64,000 nucleotides of DNA, taken from contig CM036753.1 in NCBI GenBank assembly GCA_020796225.1, forward strand, positions 76,807,865 through 76,871,864, read 5' to 3'. Below, piece after piece: positions 1-11,399 of the stretch. The translations under genes and the position numbers were made by a program. Numbering within the stretch: the stretch's first letter is position 1; each line of letters opens with the position of its first letter. A model generated the notes under the pieces. It was not told the origin of the DNA. It worked only from the letters and a program-made list of their open reading frames with translations, and searched no databases. The stretch comes from Arion vulgaris. Lineage: Eukaryota; Mollusca; Gastropoda; Stylommatophora; Arionidae.

Positions 1-284
1 CCACAGACCAGGTATATGGTTACCCTTTGTTTTATTGTAAATACGCGCTTAGTTGAAGCTTGGGACTAAGAATAAAGGAAGGGAAAAACCTGGTACCATA
101 TTCCCTGCTACAGTAACTACATTCGTCTAGTGCATAGATTCCCAAACTTTTTCGGGCCAGCACCCCCTTTGCATGATATAAGTTTTTGTATCTTCCCCCA
201 ACCTTCCAATCCTCCTCCTCCCATTTTCAATATTTTTCTATATTGAAGCCGTTTGATATTTTCGACGTAAATAGCAACTAAATA

Positions 285-480
285 AGGGTCCAAGGATTAA
301 CTTCATTGCACCGGTTTTACCATATGGTTCCGGATCTGCCGACAGAGATGACATGTCATCTGCCAAGAGCATTGCATAAAGCATAAACTCCGTAGCTCCT
401 GCAACAATCCTAGGGATCTCATGGAAAAATTGCACATGTATCTCGGTCCGGATTCGAAACCACAACCTTCAGTACGACAG
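285..480 (-). mobile_element. tRNA-derived SINE, family E, copy 1
   Basis: This matches the copy at 36290-36510: both share cattgcaccgg, ccatatgg, an actccgtagctcctgcaacaatcc-like core and cacatgt. On the - strand the tRNA-like head carries a B-box-like GGTTTCGAATCC near 455-466. The upstream part of the head runs into the minisatellite at 466-739. Confidence 0.55.
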
Positions 481-739
481 GTAAGCGACTTGACAACCTT
501 CAGTACGACAGGTAAGCGACTTGACAACCTTCAGTACGACAGGTAAGCGACTTAACAACCTTCAGTACGACAGGTAAGCGACTTGACAACCTTCAGTACG
601 ACAGGTAAGCGACTTGACAACCTTCAGTACGACAGGTAAGCGACTTGACAACCTTCAGTACGACAGGTAAGCGACTTGACAACCTTCAGTACGACAGGTA
701 AGCGACTTGACAACCTTCAGTACGACAGGTAAGCGACTT
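466..739. repeat. 31-bp minisatellite, about 9 copies
   Basis: The unit gtacgacaggtaagcgactt plus gacaaccttca repeats about nine times with almost no divergence; one copy has aacaacc instead of gacaacc. The unit is the part of the family E SINE head lying just 5' of its B box, so the array looks like a tandem amplification of a SINE piece. Confidence 0.9.
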
Positions 740-745
740 GAAAAC

Positions 746-1100
746 TTGGCAATTGAGACCCCTAAATAACAACTAATGATACATGACTGTTTATGTTGTA
801 AAATTATTGAAAATATAGTTGCCAATACGTCGCTTCATCTTCAAGACAGTTATTGCTATACATATTTTGATAAAACGTAGGCCATATGTATAAATTGTAA
901 AGTGTATGATCGAATAACATTATGCACACTTTCATACTATGGTTTAGCTATGAAAATTAGGAATACAGATTAAGAGATTGCATGGTATTAGTAAGAATTT
1001 TACTGTAATAATTAAACCATCATCAAATATATTACAAAATTGTTGCTTTCAAATTTACAAAGTAAAAATACAAAGAAAAAATTACAAATTAATGTGAAGG
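746..1100. other. AT-rich filler inside the hAT shell
   Basis: This is low-complexity AT-rich sequence between the minisatellite and the Penelope-like fragment. No coding, RNA or repeat structure is visible. Confidence 0.4.
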
Positions 1101-1125
1101 ATGAGCATGATGCATTCTTAAAAGT

Positions 1126-2193
1126 TTGTTAATATCGGATGAAATTGACGACGGAGTGGGAGTGACTAACATGTCGGACAGTGAGTTATCACAATTTATC
1201 CGAATCGTCGGTGACTTCCATCCTTCGATCAAGTTTACCTCTTCCGTCTCTCTCACGTCGGTGAATTTCCTGGACATCATTGTCTCTATCGGTGTCTCCT
1301 CTCTCCGCACTACTGTGTTCTACAAAACCACTGATTCCCTCAGCTATCTTCTTTATACGTCTTCCCACCCCAAGGCTTACCGAGACTTTCTACCATTCTC
1401 TCAGCTCCTACGTCTCTGACCCTTGTACCATGACGGCAACGATTTTCGTCATAATGCTCACGAGATGTTCGACTGCTTCCAACGTCGTCTTTACTCCGAG
1501 GAGGTTCTCACCAACGCCTTTCGCTGTGTTCTTCCTATCTCTCGACACACTGCCCTCTCCCCATCCCACCGTTCCCCCTCCGACCGCACCAAATTGGTGT
1601 TCACCTTTCACCCGCACAATGCTCCAGCTCTTAGGATTCTACTCCAGAAGCTGCGGATCATGCGGAAAGACCCATCTTCCCAACGTGTCTTTTCTTCTCT
1701 CCCCTCCCCCACCTTAGTGGCCTTCCGTTGGGATAAGAACCTACGCGACCTTCTGGTTCGTAGTAGGCGGACACTGGGAACTGGCACGTGCTCTAGGTCC
1801 CGTTGTTTCACCTGTCCTTACGTTTTTCAGGAATCCACCATTTCCTTTCCCAAGACACCGTTCACTATCCGGCATGGCCTCTCCTGTGTCTCCCGCAACC
1901 TCATCTATGCCATTATGTCTAAGCGCTGCGGAATCGCGTACGTAGGGGAGACAGGTGTACGCCTTGCTGACCGCCTCTCCCAGCACCTCCGGGATATCTC
2001 CAACAGCGCATCCACATCTGTGGCGGTCCACTTCAATTCTCCTAGCCACCGAGATAGTCGAGATGTCTCGATCACCGGTCTGGTGCCGTGCTCCTCAGAT
2101 GACCGCAGCCGGCTAGCGTTGGAATGTCGCCTGATCGTCCAACTCGGTGTGTTGGCATCGAAAGGGTTCAATATAAGACTTCAGAACGCTTAG
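1126..2193 (+). pseudogene. Penelope-like element: RT C-terminus plus GIY-YIG endonuclease
   Basis: Two overlapping frames make up the 3' half of a Penelope-like retroelement. The first (1126-1419) resembles the end of the reverse transcriptase/thumb region (VFYKTTDSLSYLLYTSSHPK then FLPFSQLLRL). A frame break near 1419 leads to the second (1423-2193), which starts DFRHNAHEMFDCFQRRLYSE. A cysteine-rich linker (CSRSRCFTCPYV) precedes a GIY-YIG nuclease with NLIYAIMSKRCGIAYVGETG, a downstream RLADRLSQHLRDI arginine helix and HFNSPSHRD. In this family the nuclease makes the nick that primes reverse transcription. The RT palm is missing and the frame is broken, so this is a dead 5'-truncated copy, inserted in the hAT shell. 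Confidence 0.85.
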
Positions 2194-3195
2194 TGTTCTT
2201 TTTTCTCTGCCCTTCCCACCCCTTCCCATTCCACTCCGGCAAACCAAAATCCCCACGCCCCTTTTCTTTTATTTAACGTCCCACCTCTCTTGCGTTGTTC
2301 TTCTCCCCTATCTCCCTTGGTATCCCTGTCCATAAGACCGCCATGCTTTGCTTTTTCAGCTCCAATGTGCACCTACGTAGCCGCTCTTGACATCGTTTTT
2401 CATACTATGCAAATTTGTCCGGCTCCTCTCTCATGCTTTTGGGAGTCATTAGTGACTATAGCTCCAGCACTGACAGTGGATTCTGGAGTTGTCCGTTCCG
2501 TGACCATTTATTATGCCTCTGGCCTAGAAGGCCCTATGTTTCTTCGGCCCGACGTTTGTCGAGTTCCCACCACGACAGGTATGCTGCTTTACACGGTCTG
2601 GTGCCATGTTTCCTCTTGTTCCTACTCAGCCATTCTTATTATCCTTTTCCGCACTTTTTTTCCTCTTGCAAACACTTATGGGGTCGATTATTGTGGGGAG
2701 AGGGGGGGGGAGGGCGCTATTTTCGTGTTGGTACGGCTCTAATTACTTCTCCTCGCACTGCTTCCCGTATTAGAGAGTTGCCTCCCCCTGTTTAATCTTC
2801 ACCCGGCATCTCACTTGCACCATCGTCTTTCCGTATCGGAGGTGGCCTGACACACCCGCCTCGGCTAACCGATGTGTTGATACCGCCTCGTGTAGACTTT
2901 CAGTGTTTGCACGGTGTGCTCGGGAACAGGTGAGTATTTACCGCATCCATCTCTAGTCATCCTTCTCATTTAGACCTATGCTTTAGTTTATTTAGTATTC
3001 CTTGTCTGTATTTGCTCCTTTGATAAAGGTCTACGACCGAAACGGTTTTTTTTTGGTTAGTTTTATCATTTTGTTATTCATTTTGCTTGCTTATGTGATA
3101 CCATACATATGTGTCTTTGTCCTTAAACGCCAATTTATTACGTATCACAGCAGTCCCCCTCGGTTTCCTCCCGATCTGATCTGATTCGCTCTGAC
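2194..3195 (+). mobile_element. 3' non-coding part of the Penelope-like element
   Basis: Pyrimidine-rich sequence with no conserved reading frame follows the GIY-YIG stop and ends near the TTGATAAAG...CGAAACG motif at 3020-3045. It contains a G-run at 2701-2712. The exact 3' edge is not defined. Confidence 0.45.
3018..3046 (+). other. Penelope-tail motif TTGATAAAG/CGAAACG
   Basis: The core TTGATAAAGGTCTACGACCG is followed by AAACGG. GGTC and GACC can pair around a TAC loop. It matches similarly placed motifs at 11990-12022, 16378-16408, 63070-63106 and 63246-63280. The layout (NUGAUNA, short hairpin, GAAAC) recalls a hammerhead ribozyme core. Confidence 0.5.
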
Positions 3196-3677
3196 CAGAC
3201 CAGATATGTAGGTTTCCGCACATCGTAGTAACTATTTAAGTGAACAGTTACCCGTATTCATTATCTTCGTGTGTGAATAAATGTAGTAACATGTTTATAC
3301 AGCTTTTTATTTTAATAACATCATGCAACACATTGCTACTGTAATTTAATCAAAGACAGACAGTATCGTTGATATGATTATATTTAGCTGGTTTGCGATT
3401 ACTGTATATACATTTTTCTGGCGCTGGAAAAATGGATCGCGCATAAAGGGCATAAGATGAATTAAAATGCAGAATTAAAAGTTTAAATGATTATTCAATC
3501 GTAAAAAACTAAAATTATTAATTTTAAAATATTATTAATTTGTTCTGTAAGGAGCCACCGACCCCCTAGATAGCCTGAACGCCCCCAAATACTTCCGAGC
3601 CCACTACCACCCCTTAGAACGCATCAGCGCCCACACGGGGGTGGTACCACCCACTTTAGGATAACGCTGGTCTAGTG

Positions 3678-4151
3678 TATTGTAGTGTCGTATAATAACA
3701 CTGCCAAGATGTTCCGTTTCAATATTCTCCAGAGACAACAGATGTAGCGATCACGTGGTAATTTTGCATGAGTCCCTGCTTTGTCCTGGTACAATTTATA
3801 TAAACGTCATCCTCTCAAAAGACCTAGCATAGGAAATGATACTACCATACAACAGCACAGACTTACATCCCAATTTCAAAGTGATAACAACCATTCCAGA
3901 TGTAGACAAAAGGGTGTAGAGACAGATCCCATCCTAAGAGCAAAGAGACTATAACATATTGACACTTCATACCCCCGACCCGAGTGGAGCCATATATACC
4001 CAGATGGATCATTGGACACGATAGCGAGGATAGGAGGGGCCGGAGCCATCATTACAGACAACCTTTGGTATTGCATATCTGAAAACATAGATAACATTTA
4101 TAACGAGTTATATGGTAAATAAGATAGTATTTATAACGAACTGTGTAGTAT
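3678..4151. other. No gene seen
   Basis: AT-rich intergenic sequence. The - strand open frame at 3876-4097 has no recognisable domain and is treated as chance. Confidence 0.4.
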
Positions 4152-4163
4152 ATACATACTGAT

Positions 4164-4338
4164 TACTCTCCTGCCCAGCGTGTTCGTAGCGCATTGGACT
4201 GCGGGTGATAAGCTCTCTGTGAGTACAGGCTCAATTCCGTGGACTGGCAGAAAAAGCCAAATGTTCTCCAGATTTACGGTGTTCGTGGCACCGAACCGAA
4301 GAGCTGAAAAAGCTCAAGTGCTTCTGGATCGGGAAAAA
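4164..4338 (+). mobile_element. tRNA-derived SINE, family A, copy 1
   Basis: The head starts ctgcccagcgtgttcgtagc and contains a B-box-like ggctcaattccgtgg. The body reads ccagatttacggtgttcgtg, and the element ends with aaaaaa. It is flanked by a 12-bp direct repeat atacatactgat (4152-4163 and 4339-4350). It lacks the internal gttacgatgtccatggc segment present in other copies. Confidence 0.85.
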
Positions 4339-4658
4339 ATACATACTGATGCTCTTTGAAATGCATTTTATCTGCAAGATTGCATGTCAGCGAGCATATT
4401 AGCAGAACATTATTCACAAAACGTCTAGCTAACTCTACAAAATAAAACTTTCTGGTCTACAAGACTCACAATATAACTGACATGTCGAAAACGACCAGAC
4501 GTTTTATCAGTACAACAGAAAACATATGTGAATTCTTCATTGTTTGTTTGTGTGTCTGTCATACAAACATTTCAAAATCTAATCCATAGTTTAAATTACG
4601 CTTACACAGGACCCAGATTCCAATATTCCCATACTTTATCCCTGTTAGTAGGTTTATG

Positions 4659-4819
4659 CAGTGGTGGCTCGTCATTAAGGGTCAGAAGGTCCGTGCTCCA
4701 CTAAAAATAATATGTAACGTGTATTTATTATTTAATAAATTAAAATATAACCTATCCCAAAGCCATGATTTTCCTGAAAATTTGTGTCTGGCCAACAAAA
4801 CGACCACGAGCCGCCACTG
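4659..4819. mobile_element. 161-bp hAT-type MITE, copy 1
   Basis: Terminal inverted repeats are cagtggtggctcgt at the left and, read from the right end, cagtggcggctcgt. A perfect 8-bp duplication ggtttatg sits at 4651-4658 and 4820-4827. There is no coding capacity. A second copy lies at 13538-13701. Confidence 0.9.
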
Positions 4820-5030
4820 GGTTTATGTGTAATTTACAACTTGAGTTCTCTGCAAAGACATACACATTCAAAAGGATATCAGTGTGTACAGACAACTTTC
4901 AAGCCTGCAAATTTTGGATTACATTTCATGTACTAGTGCGTAGAGTCTTTACTGCTAGTGTATGCATAACAATACAGCTCAGGTGTCTACTTTAACCTGG
5001 AAACGGATTAGACATCTGCGTGCTAGTAGT

Positions 5031-6263
5031 CAGGGTTGCCAATTTGGCTTTTTAAAGCCAGAAACGAGAAATTTGGCTTATTTGAAAGTGGTTGGCTTAA
5101 AACAAAAGTGTTTGGCTTTTTGGCCGATTTTTGGCTTTTTTTCATATGCAAACTTTTTTTCTAAAAATGTGTACAATTCTTAAGAGCTAATTAGTTAAAT
5201 ATACTTAATAAAAGTTTTAAATTGGTTTTGGTTGGTATTGTAAAAAAATAATATGTTTAGTACTGAAAATAATGAAAGATTATGGAAAGTTACATCACTT
5301 CCTGCTTTGCTCTTTTTCCCGCCACGGATTATGCACTGCAGTCCTGTTATCTGTTTTTATTCGTGTGCAATTTCGCAAGGAATCTATCTATGGCGACAAA
5401 AAAATGTAAACAATCTTATAACAGTAGTCGTAAATATAATACCAATTGGAAAAGGGCTTTTGTATGGGTGAAAAGATCTTCTGATTGATTACAAAATGCG
5501 TTCTGTAAATTATGCCCTGTACCGTTATGTATAAAGCCTGTAGCCTCGCTGCACATGAAAAGTCAGAAAAACACAGACAGAGGACTCCATCAACAGGACA
5601 GAATACACTTCAAGGGAGAATTCCTATACAAAATTATGATACGGTTATGGCAGCAGAACTTCAAGTGGCTGTATGTGTGGCCTGTCACTGTGCCATCCGT
5701 TCTGTCGATCATCTTAGTGAAATAATGATAGGTCATGGACAAGGGAGCACTTTAGAGCACATAAAGTTGTACAGAACAAAATGTTCTTTTTATTTAAAAA
5801 ACCATCATCTCACCATCAATGAAAGATGATCTCATTGTTGACTTAAAGTACAAGAAATACGACTTAATTATAGATGAATCTACTGACACTTGAACACAAA
5901 AGTACTTGTGTATTTTGGTTGTTGTTCTTCAACACGAGTCATTTAAAGAGCTTGCCACCTTTGCTCTGACTTGCTTAATAACTCCAGTTAGTATTGCTAT
6001 TATTGAGAGGGTGTTCTCTCTTGTATCATCAATCAAAACAAAAGCTAGAAATAGAACGCAGCTGCAGCTTCTTGAGGCGATAGTGAGAATAAGAACAGAA
6101 CTGCTCTTATCTAACAAATGATGCAAGGATTTTACTGCCCTTGATTTGGAGCTCTTCTTATGGTGTAGCTGAGTATGAAATAGCACTGTTTTTATTCCGG
6201 GCTTTTTTTGGCTTTTTCGGTCAGTGTTTGGCTTATTTTCTCAATTTTTAGTTGGCAACCCTG
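5031..6263 (+). mobile_element. Internally deleted hAT transposon with perfect 8-bp duplication
   Basis: Inverted termini are cagggttgccaa at the left and ttggcaaccctg at the right. Both ends are dense in the subterminal word ttggctt, expected as transposase-binding sites in hAT elements. The 8-bp duplication ctagtagt is perfect (5023-5030 and 6264-6271). Inside are remnants of a transposase: a BED-like zinc finger region, a middle segment and a C-terminal dimerisation segment. Confidence 0.92.
5390..6137 (+). pseudogene. Broken hAT transposase (BED finger, middle and C-terminal pieces)
   Basis: Reading through stops and frame changes, the pieces are in transposase order. First comes a BED-like finger region: WVKRSSD, then CKLC and HEKSEKHRQRT (about 5465-5585). 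Next is a middle segment with AELQVAVCVACHC, VDHLSEIM and KLYRTKCSFYLKN (5650-5800), followed by a trace of LIIDESTD (about 5868-5890). Last is a C-terminal hAT dimerisation motif with ELATFALTCLITPVS, ERVFS and RNRTQLQLLEAIVRIR (5906-6121). Most of the catalytic core is deleted, so the element cannot move by itself. Confidence 0.8.
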
Positions 6264-6599
6264 CTAGTAGTATGAACATCCGTATCATTAAATATAAATG
6301 CCACAGATAAAGCTACGTCGAGTGCTTACAGTTGCAATATCCACTCAACGGTTATAAAGTAAGAACGTCTATTTGTAATGATTGCACATTTGAAGTAACC
6401 GTGCTAACAATACGTGTTCGTTTCAATCTATACAGGTAAGATTATAATTTATCATCTAACAATAAGAATTTCATTATGTCTATTATGTGGTTGTTGTTCC
6501 AAATGTGTGATTTCTGAAGTATAGTTTTTATTTAATTAAATTACAGTTATCGGTGAAACTAGTGCGCGTGTGTTGAAACGTATATAGTAGTTTTATTTT

Positions 6600-7260
6600 G
6601 CTTCCCTTGTGGACACCGACAACACACAGGCGAGAGTGTTCCCCTAGCTTTTGATTGTCCCCAATCTAACTACAAAGCAGTAGTAGTTCGCTGCGAGCGG
6701 AAACGCGCACTGGATTCAAGCCTCTGCTGGGCTTTCCAGTTTTCCTGCACCTTTTGTTGGTCCGCTCACCACTACGCCTGCCACGCTCCCTCACCATCAG
6801 CACCATGCACATCTACCCACCGGTGGGCCCACCCGTGCATCGTCCTCATGCGTGCTCGCTCTATCCTGGTGCCTTCCCCAACATTTCCATCAGTTCTCAC
6901 CGTGCTCAGATTTACCAGCCTCTAGGCTGTCCGGACACTGGGCTCAACTCGGGCCTCACCTCAGGGCTCCGAGTTTCACCTTATGTGGACCCACATGCAA
7001 CTCATCTCGGGTCCAAGTTTTGCTCCACGCGGGCCTACGTCTCTTCTCTGGATGCACTCCTCATCCCTTTATGGTTATCCGTTCAGTTTTTCATATCGGC
7101 CGGGAGAGACGTGCATTAATAGTTACTCTGATATTCCGCTGGTCTGTGTTGCAGGCGGATCTCATCCAACGTGACTACGTCTGCATCCCTGCCAACGTCA
7201 GAGTAGCGCCCCCTCGATTCCTACCCGCTTAGCCAGACAAGAACCAATGTCTGTTACCAC
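6600..7260 (+). other. GC-richer stretch of unknown origin
   Basis: This block is clearly C- and GC-richer than its surroundings, with open frames on + (6754-7119 and 6852-7232) that are Pro/Ser-rich and match no domain I know. It ends about 160 bp before the hAT element at 7424. It may be part of an unrecognised retroelement; I do not call a gene. Confidence 0.3.
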
Positions 7261-7627
7261 GGTCACCACGTGAAGGTAGGGTAGGATCTTGCTTAGTGCC
7301 AACTCACTAATCCTGGCGCGGCGTTGTCCCAATGCGCCTTTGACTCCAGGCACATATGGGTCATCTGTACCACAGTATACAAGAACCAGAGTAAAGAACT
7401 ATTTTATTGTAGTGATACCCCTACAACGCCGGATTAGCCTAGTAGCAGAAGTAGCAAATGCTACGGGCCCCGCTCTTCTGGGGCGGGGGCGCCTATGTGA
7501 CAGAGCTAAACTGTCACTAGTCATAAACAAGGAACTAAGGTTGGGAGGTGGGTAATAATATGCCCCCCTCTCACTCATAAGGAAAACGATAAAGAAAACA
7601 ATCCACGATTTTGTCGAAAGTCGTTTT

Positions 7628-9255
7628 CACATCTACACATAAACCAACACACAAAACTCATGTGAGAGATTCACATCTACACATAAACCAACACACAAAA
7701 CTCATGTGAGAGATTCACATCTACACATAAACCAACACACAAAACTCATGTGAGAGATTCACATCTACACATAAACCAACACACAAAACTCATGTGAGAG
7801 ATTCACATCTACACATAAACCAACACACAAAACTCATGTGAGAGATTCACATCTACACATAAACCAACAAACAAAACTCATGTGAGAGATTCACATCTAC
7901 ACATAAACCAACACACAAAACTCATGTGAGAGATTCACATCTACACATAAACCAACACACAAAACTCATGTGAGAGATTCACATCTATGCATAAACCAAC
8001 ACACAAAACTCATGTGAGAGATTCACATCTACACATAAACCAACACACAAAACTCATGTGAGAGATTCACATCTACACATAAACCAACACACAAAACTCA
8101 TGTAAGAGATTCACATCTACACATAAACCAACACACAAAACTCATGTGAGAGATTCACATCTACACATAAACCAACACACAAAACTCATGTGAGAGATTC
8201 ACATCTATACATAAACCAACACACAAAACTCATGTGAGAGATTCACATCTATACATAAACCAACACACAAAACTCATGTGAGAGATTCACATCTACACAT
8301 AAACCAACACACAAAACTCATGTGAGAGATTCACATCTACACATAAACCAACACACAAAACTCATGTGAGAGATTCACATCTACACATAAACCAACACAC
8401 AAAACTCATGTGAGAGATTCACATCTACACATAAACCAACACACAAAACTCATGTGAGAGATTCACATCTACACATAAACCAACACACAAAACTCATGTG
8501 AGAGATTCACATCTATACATAAACCAACACACAAAACTCATGTGAGAGATTCACATCTACACATAAACCAACACACAAAACTCATGTGAGAGATTCACAT
8601 CTATACATAAACCAACACACAAAACTCATGTGAGAGATTCACATCTACACATAAACCAACACACAAAACTCATGTGAGAGATTCACATCTACACATAAAC
8701 CAACAAACAAAACTCATGTGAGAGATTCACATCTACACATAAACCAACAAACAAAACTCATGTGAGAGATTCACATCTACACATAAACCAACACACAAAA
8801 CTCATGTGAGAGATTCACATCTACACATAAACCAACAAACAAAACTCATGTGAGAGATTCACATCTACACATAAACCAACAAACAAAACTCATGTGAGAG
8901 ATTCACATCTACACATAAACCAACACACAAAACTCATGTGAGAGATTCACATCTACACATAAACCAACACACAAAACTCATGTAAGAGATTCACATCTAC
9001 ACATAAACCAACACACAAAACACATGTGAGAGATTCACATCTACACATAAACCAACACACAAAACTCATGTGAGAGATTCACATCTATACATAAACCAAC
9101 ACACAAAACTCATGTGAGAGATTCACATCTATACATAAACCAACACACAAAACTCATGTGAGAGATTCACATCTATACATAAACCAACACACAAAACTCA
9201 TGTGAGAGATTCACATCTACACATAAACCAACACACAAAACTCATGTGAGAGATT
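7628..9255. repeat. 44-bp minisatellite, about 37 copies
   Basis: The unit runs cacatctacacataaaccaa then cacacaaaactcatgtgagagatt. About 37 near-identical copies occur, differing mainly by c/t in tacacat and c/a in caacacac. Each unit contains an E-box-like catgtg. There are no spacers, so it is not a CRISPR. It lies between the left terminus and the transposase of the hAT element. Confidence 0.97.
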
Positions 9256-9479
9256 GATTGTGTTAGTCATAAACTAAAGGACAACTTTTCTGTTTTGTTT
9301 GCAAAGTTACTGATTCATCACAGTTTACGAAAGAAGAATTTGACGACTGAGAAAACGCAAATAATTTGTTGACAAGACATGAAGAAAGCACCTCCCATAG
9401 ACAAGCAATAGTCCCTCGCTGCTAGTTTGCAAAAAGAAGTATGCTCGTGTCGATTCTCAACTTGTAAGTCAAATCGAGC

Positions 9480-11195
9480 CCGAAAAAAATATTGGCGGAC
9501 ACTTTTAGAGCGAATTACTTCAGTTATCCGATTTTTAGCAGAATTAGGTCTTGCATTGGGGTAGTGATGAAACTATTGGTTCACCTAATAATGGAAATTA
9601 TTTACGTTTGTTGGAATTAATAGCCAAATTTGACATTGTTCTGGCTCAGCATATACATACTTATGTAAATAAAGGAAAGGGACATACATCATACTTATCA
9701 AAAACAACATGTGAGGAATTTATCCATCTAATTGCATCAAGCTTACTGGATCATATTATTTGCGAAATTAAGAAATGCAAGTACTATTCCGTATCACTGG
9801 ACTCTACTCCAGACATTTCGCATGTAGACCAACTCACTCTAACAGTGCGTTATGTATTACCATCTGGACCAGTGGAAAGGTTTGTGAAGTTCTTGGATAT
9901 GAAAGGTCATACTGCTGAACAACTCGCCCAAAGTTTACTTGATTTTTAAAAGAAAAATGACATTGATATCAAAGACTGTCTTTGTCAAAGCTATGACAAT
10001 GCCAGCAACATGAGTGGGAAATACCACGGCTTACAAGCACGCATTAAGGAGATAAATAAGTACGCAGAATACATTCCTGCTTTCCACATTCACTAAATTT
10101 GGTTGCTAAGTGTGCTGCAGAATGTTGTGCAGAAGCATCCATTTGTTCAATTGTGTTGAAAGCCTCTATACATTCTCTTCCGGTTCTACTCATCGATGGG
10201 GCATTCTTACAAAAGCACTGGAAGATACAGGTTCAAAACTCGCGACTTTGAAGAAACTGTCGGACAACAGGTGATCTGCCCGAGCTGATGTTTTTTTGGT
10301 TTAACCACTATAAAACAAGTTTTGGATGACATCTCAAATTACATGATCAAAAGGTAGAGTATCGTAATCAGGCATATTGGCTAGTTTTGGGGATGAGTAA
10401 GTTGGAAACGGGAATAGTGACCATTTTATGGAACCGAATTCTAGAACGCTTGCAAGCTTCTAACGCTTCATTACAATCACCTGGTCAAGACCTTAACACG
10501 GGATATGCCCTTTATGAATCGTTACACGGGTACGTTCAAGCAATACGGCCTACATTTTGAGATATTGAGGGCAAAGTCAAAATCCTGACTGACTATCAAG
10601 AATATCAGCAACAAACTTCAAGACGACGCCAGCGAAATACTAAGTACGACGATTTCAGCGGCTATACTACGCTCGATGCAGTTGTAGAAAATCAAACACC
10701 CAAACAAAAATTTGAAAATCAGGTGTTTATTGTCATAATTGATAATGTATTGTCTGCCTTAGCTAAACGCCTAGAAGCGTACCATAGAATGATTGGTGTA
10801 TTTGGAATACTTCGGCAGTTAACATCTTTTACAGCAGAAGAGATCGTGAAAAGAACTCCAAATATTGTCAGCTCTTACCAAGAGAATTTGGAAGAAAAAC
10901 TAGACGACGAACCACTTGCAGTTCGCTGAACTTCTTAAAACTAATGTAGCTGCTGCTATTATCAACGAAAAGCATGAAGCTCTTGAACTGCAATTTTATA
11001 AACTTCTAAAGGAAAATTCGTTAGAGTCGTATTTTCCAAAAGCAGAAATAGTCTTACGAATTTACTTGTCTTTAATGATTACTAACTGCAGCGGAGAACG
11101 TTTTTTTTCGACATTAAAGCGTATTAAAAGTGAGTTAAAAACATGATGCGACAAGATCGTCTAAACAACCTCACCTTAATGAACATTGAATGTAA
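9480..11195 (+). pseudogene. Decayed hAT transposase, zinc finger MYM-type 1-like
   Basis: Transposase-like segments appear in order in shifting frames. They are GSDETIGSPNNGNYLRLLEL, SYLSKTTCEEFIHLI, YYSVSLDSTPDISHVDQLT with the conserved Asp, and RYVLPSGPVERFVKFL (9551-9949). Then CLCQSYDNASNMSGKYHGLQ follows around 9977-10036. The C-terminal hAT dimerisation motif (LMITNCSGERFFSTLKRIKS, 11075-11137) comes last, followed across one frame break by RQDRLNNLTLMNIE. Many stops (e.g. at 9949 and from 10096 on) show it is dead. hAT transposases cut and paste DNA using a DDE RNase H-fold interrupted by an all-alpha insertion. Confidence 0.88.
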
Positions 11196-11399
11196 TTAAT
11201 TAACTTAGAGAAATTGATTTGTCTAGTGTTATCTCTAAATTTGCTCACATTAAATCGAGAAAAGTTTGTCTGTAAAAGTTGTGTTTTATTATTTATTATA
11301 ATACAAAACCTAGGGCCCCGCGCTAAAATTTGCTACAGGACCCGCTCTGGTTTAATCCGGCACTGCCCCCCTACCACATATGTTAACACACACACATTG

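Larger units (their letters stand above)
133..3669. mobile_element. hAT-type DNA transposon shell, nested with other repeats
   Basis: The ends are short imperfect inverted repeats: the left begins catagattcccaaac and the right, on the reverse strand, begins cagcgttatcctaaag. The element is flanked by a perfect 8-bp direct repeat gtctagtg (125-132 and 3670-3677), the duplication size made by hAT transposases. The edges are rich in C-runs like vertebrate Charlie-type ends. No transposase frame remains. The interior holds a SINE fragment, a 31-bp minisatellite and a Penelope-like element, so it is an old shell enlarged by later insertions. Confidence 0.75.
7424..11365 (+). mobile_element. Large hAT transposon with ZMYM1-like transposase remnant
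   Basis: The left end (caacgccggattagcc, then gcaaatgctacgggccccgc) and the reverse complement of the right end (cagtgccggattaaacc, then tagcaaattttagcgcgggg) match over about 50 bp with indels. Flanking octamers are taccccta (7416-7423) and ccccccta (11366-11373), a degenerate 6/8 duplication. Inside are a 1.6-kb minisatellite and a decayed transposase. Confidence 0.7.

Noticed and set aside
1423..2193. Host GIY-YIG nuclease gene
   Set aside because: The frame order and tail fit a Penelope-like element, and the reading frame is broken upstream.
3018..3046. A functional hammerhead ribozyme
   Set aside because: I could not find paired stems I and III or a convincing cleavage site in any of the five copies, so only core similarity is reported.
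6754..7232. Overlapping Pro/Ser-rich frames as a gene
   Set aside because: Three overlapping frames are open at once, which reflects high C content, and no domain or splice evidence supports any of them.
7628..9255. CRISPR array
   Set aside because: Repeats are directly adjacent, 44 bp, with no unique spacers, and the context is a eukaryotic transposon.
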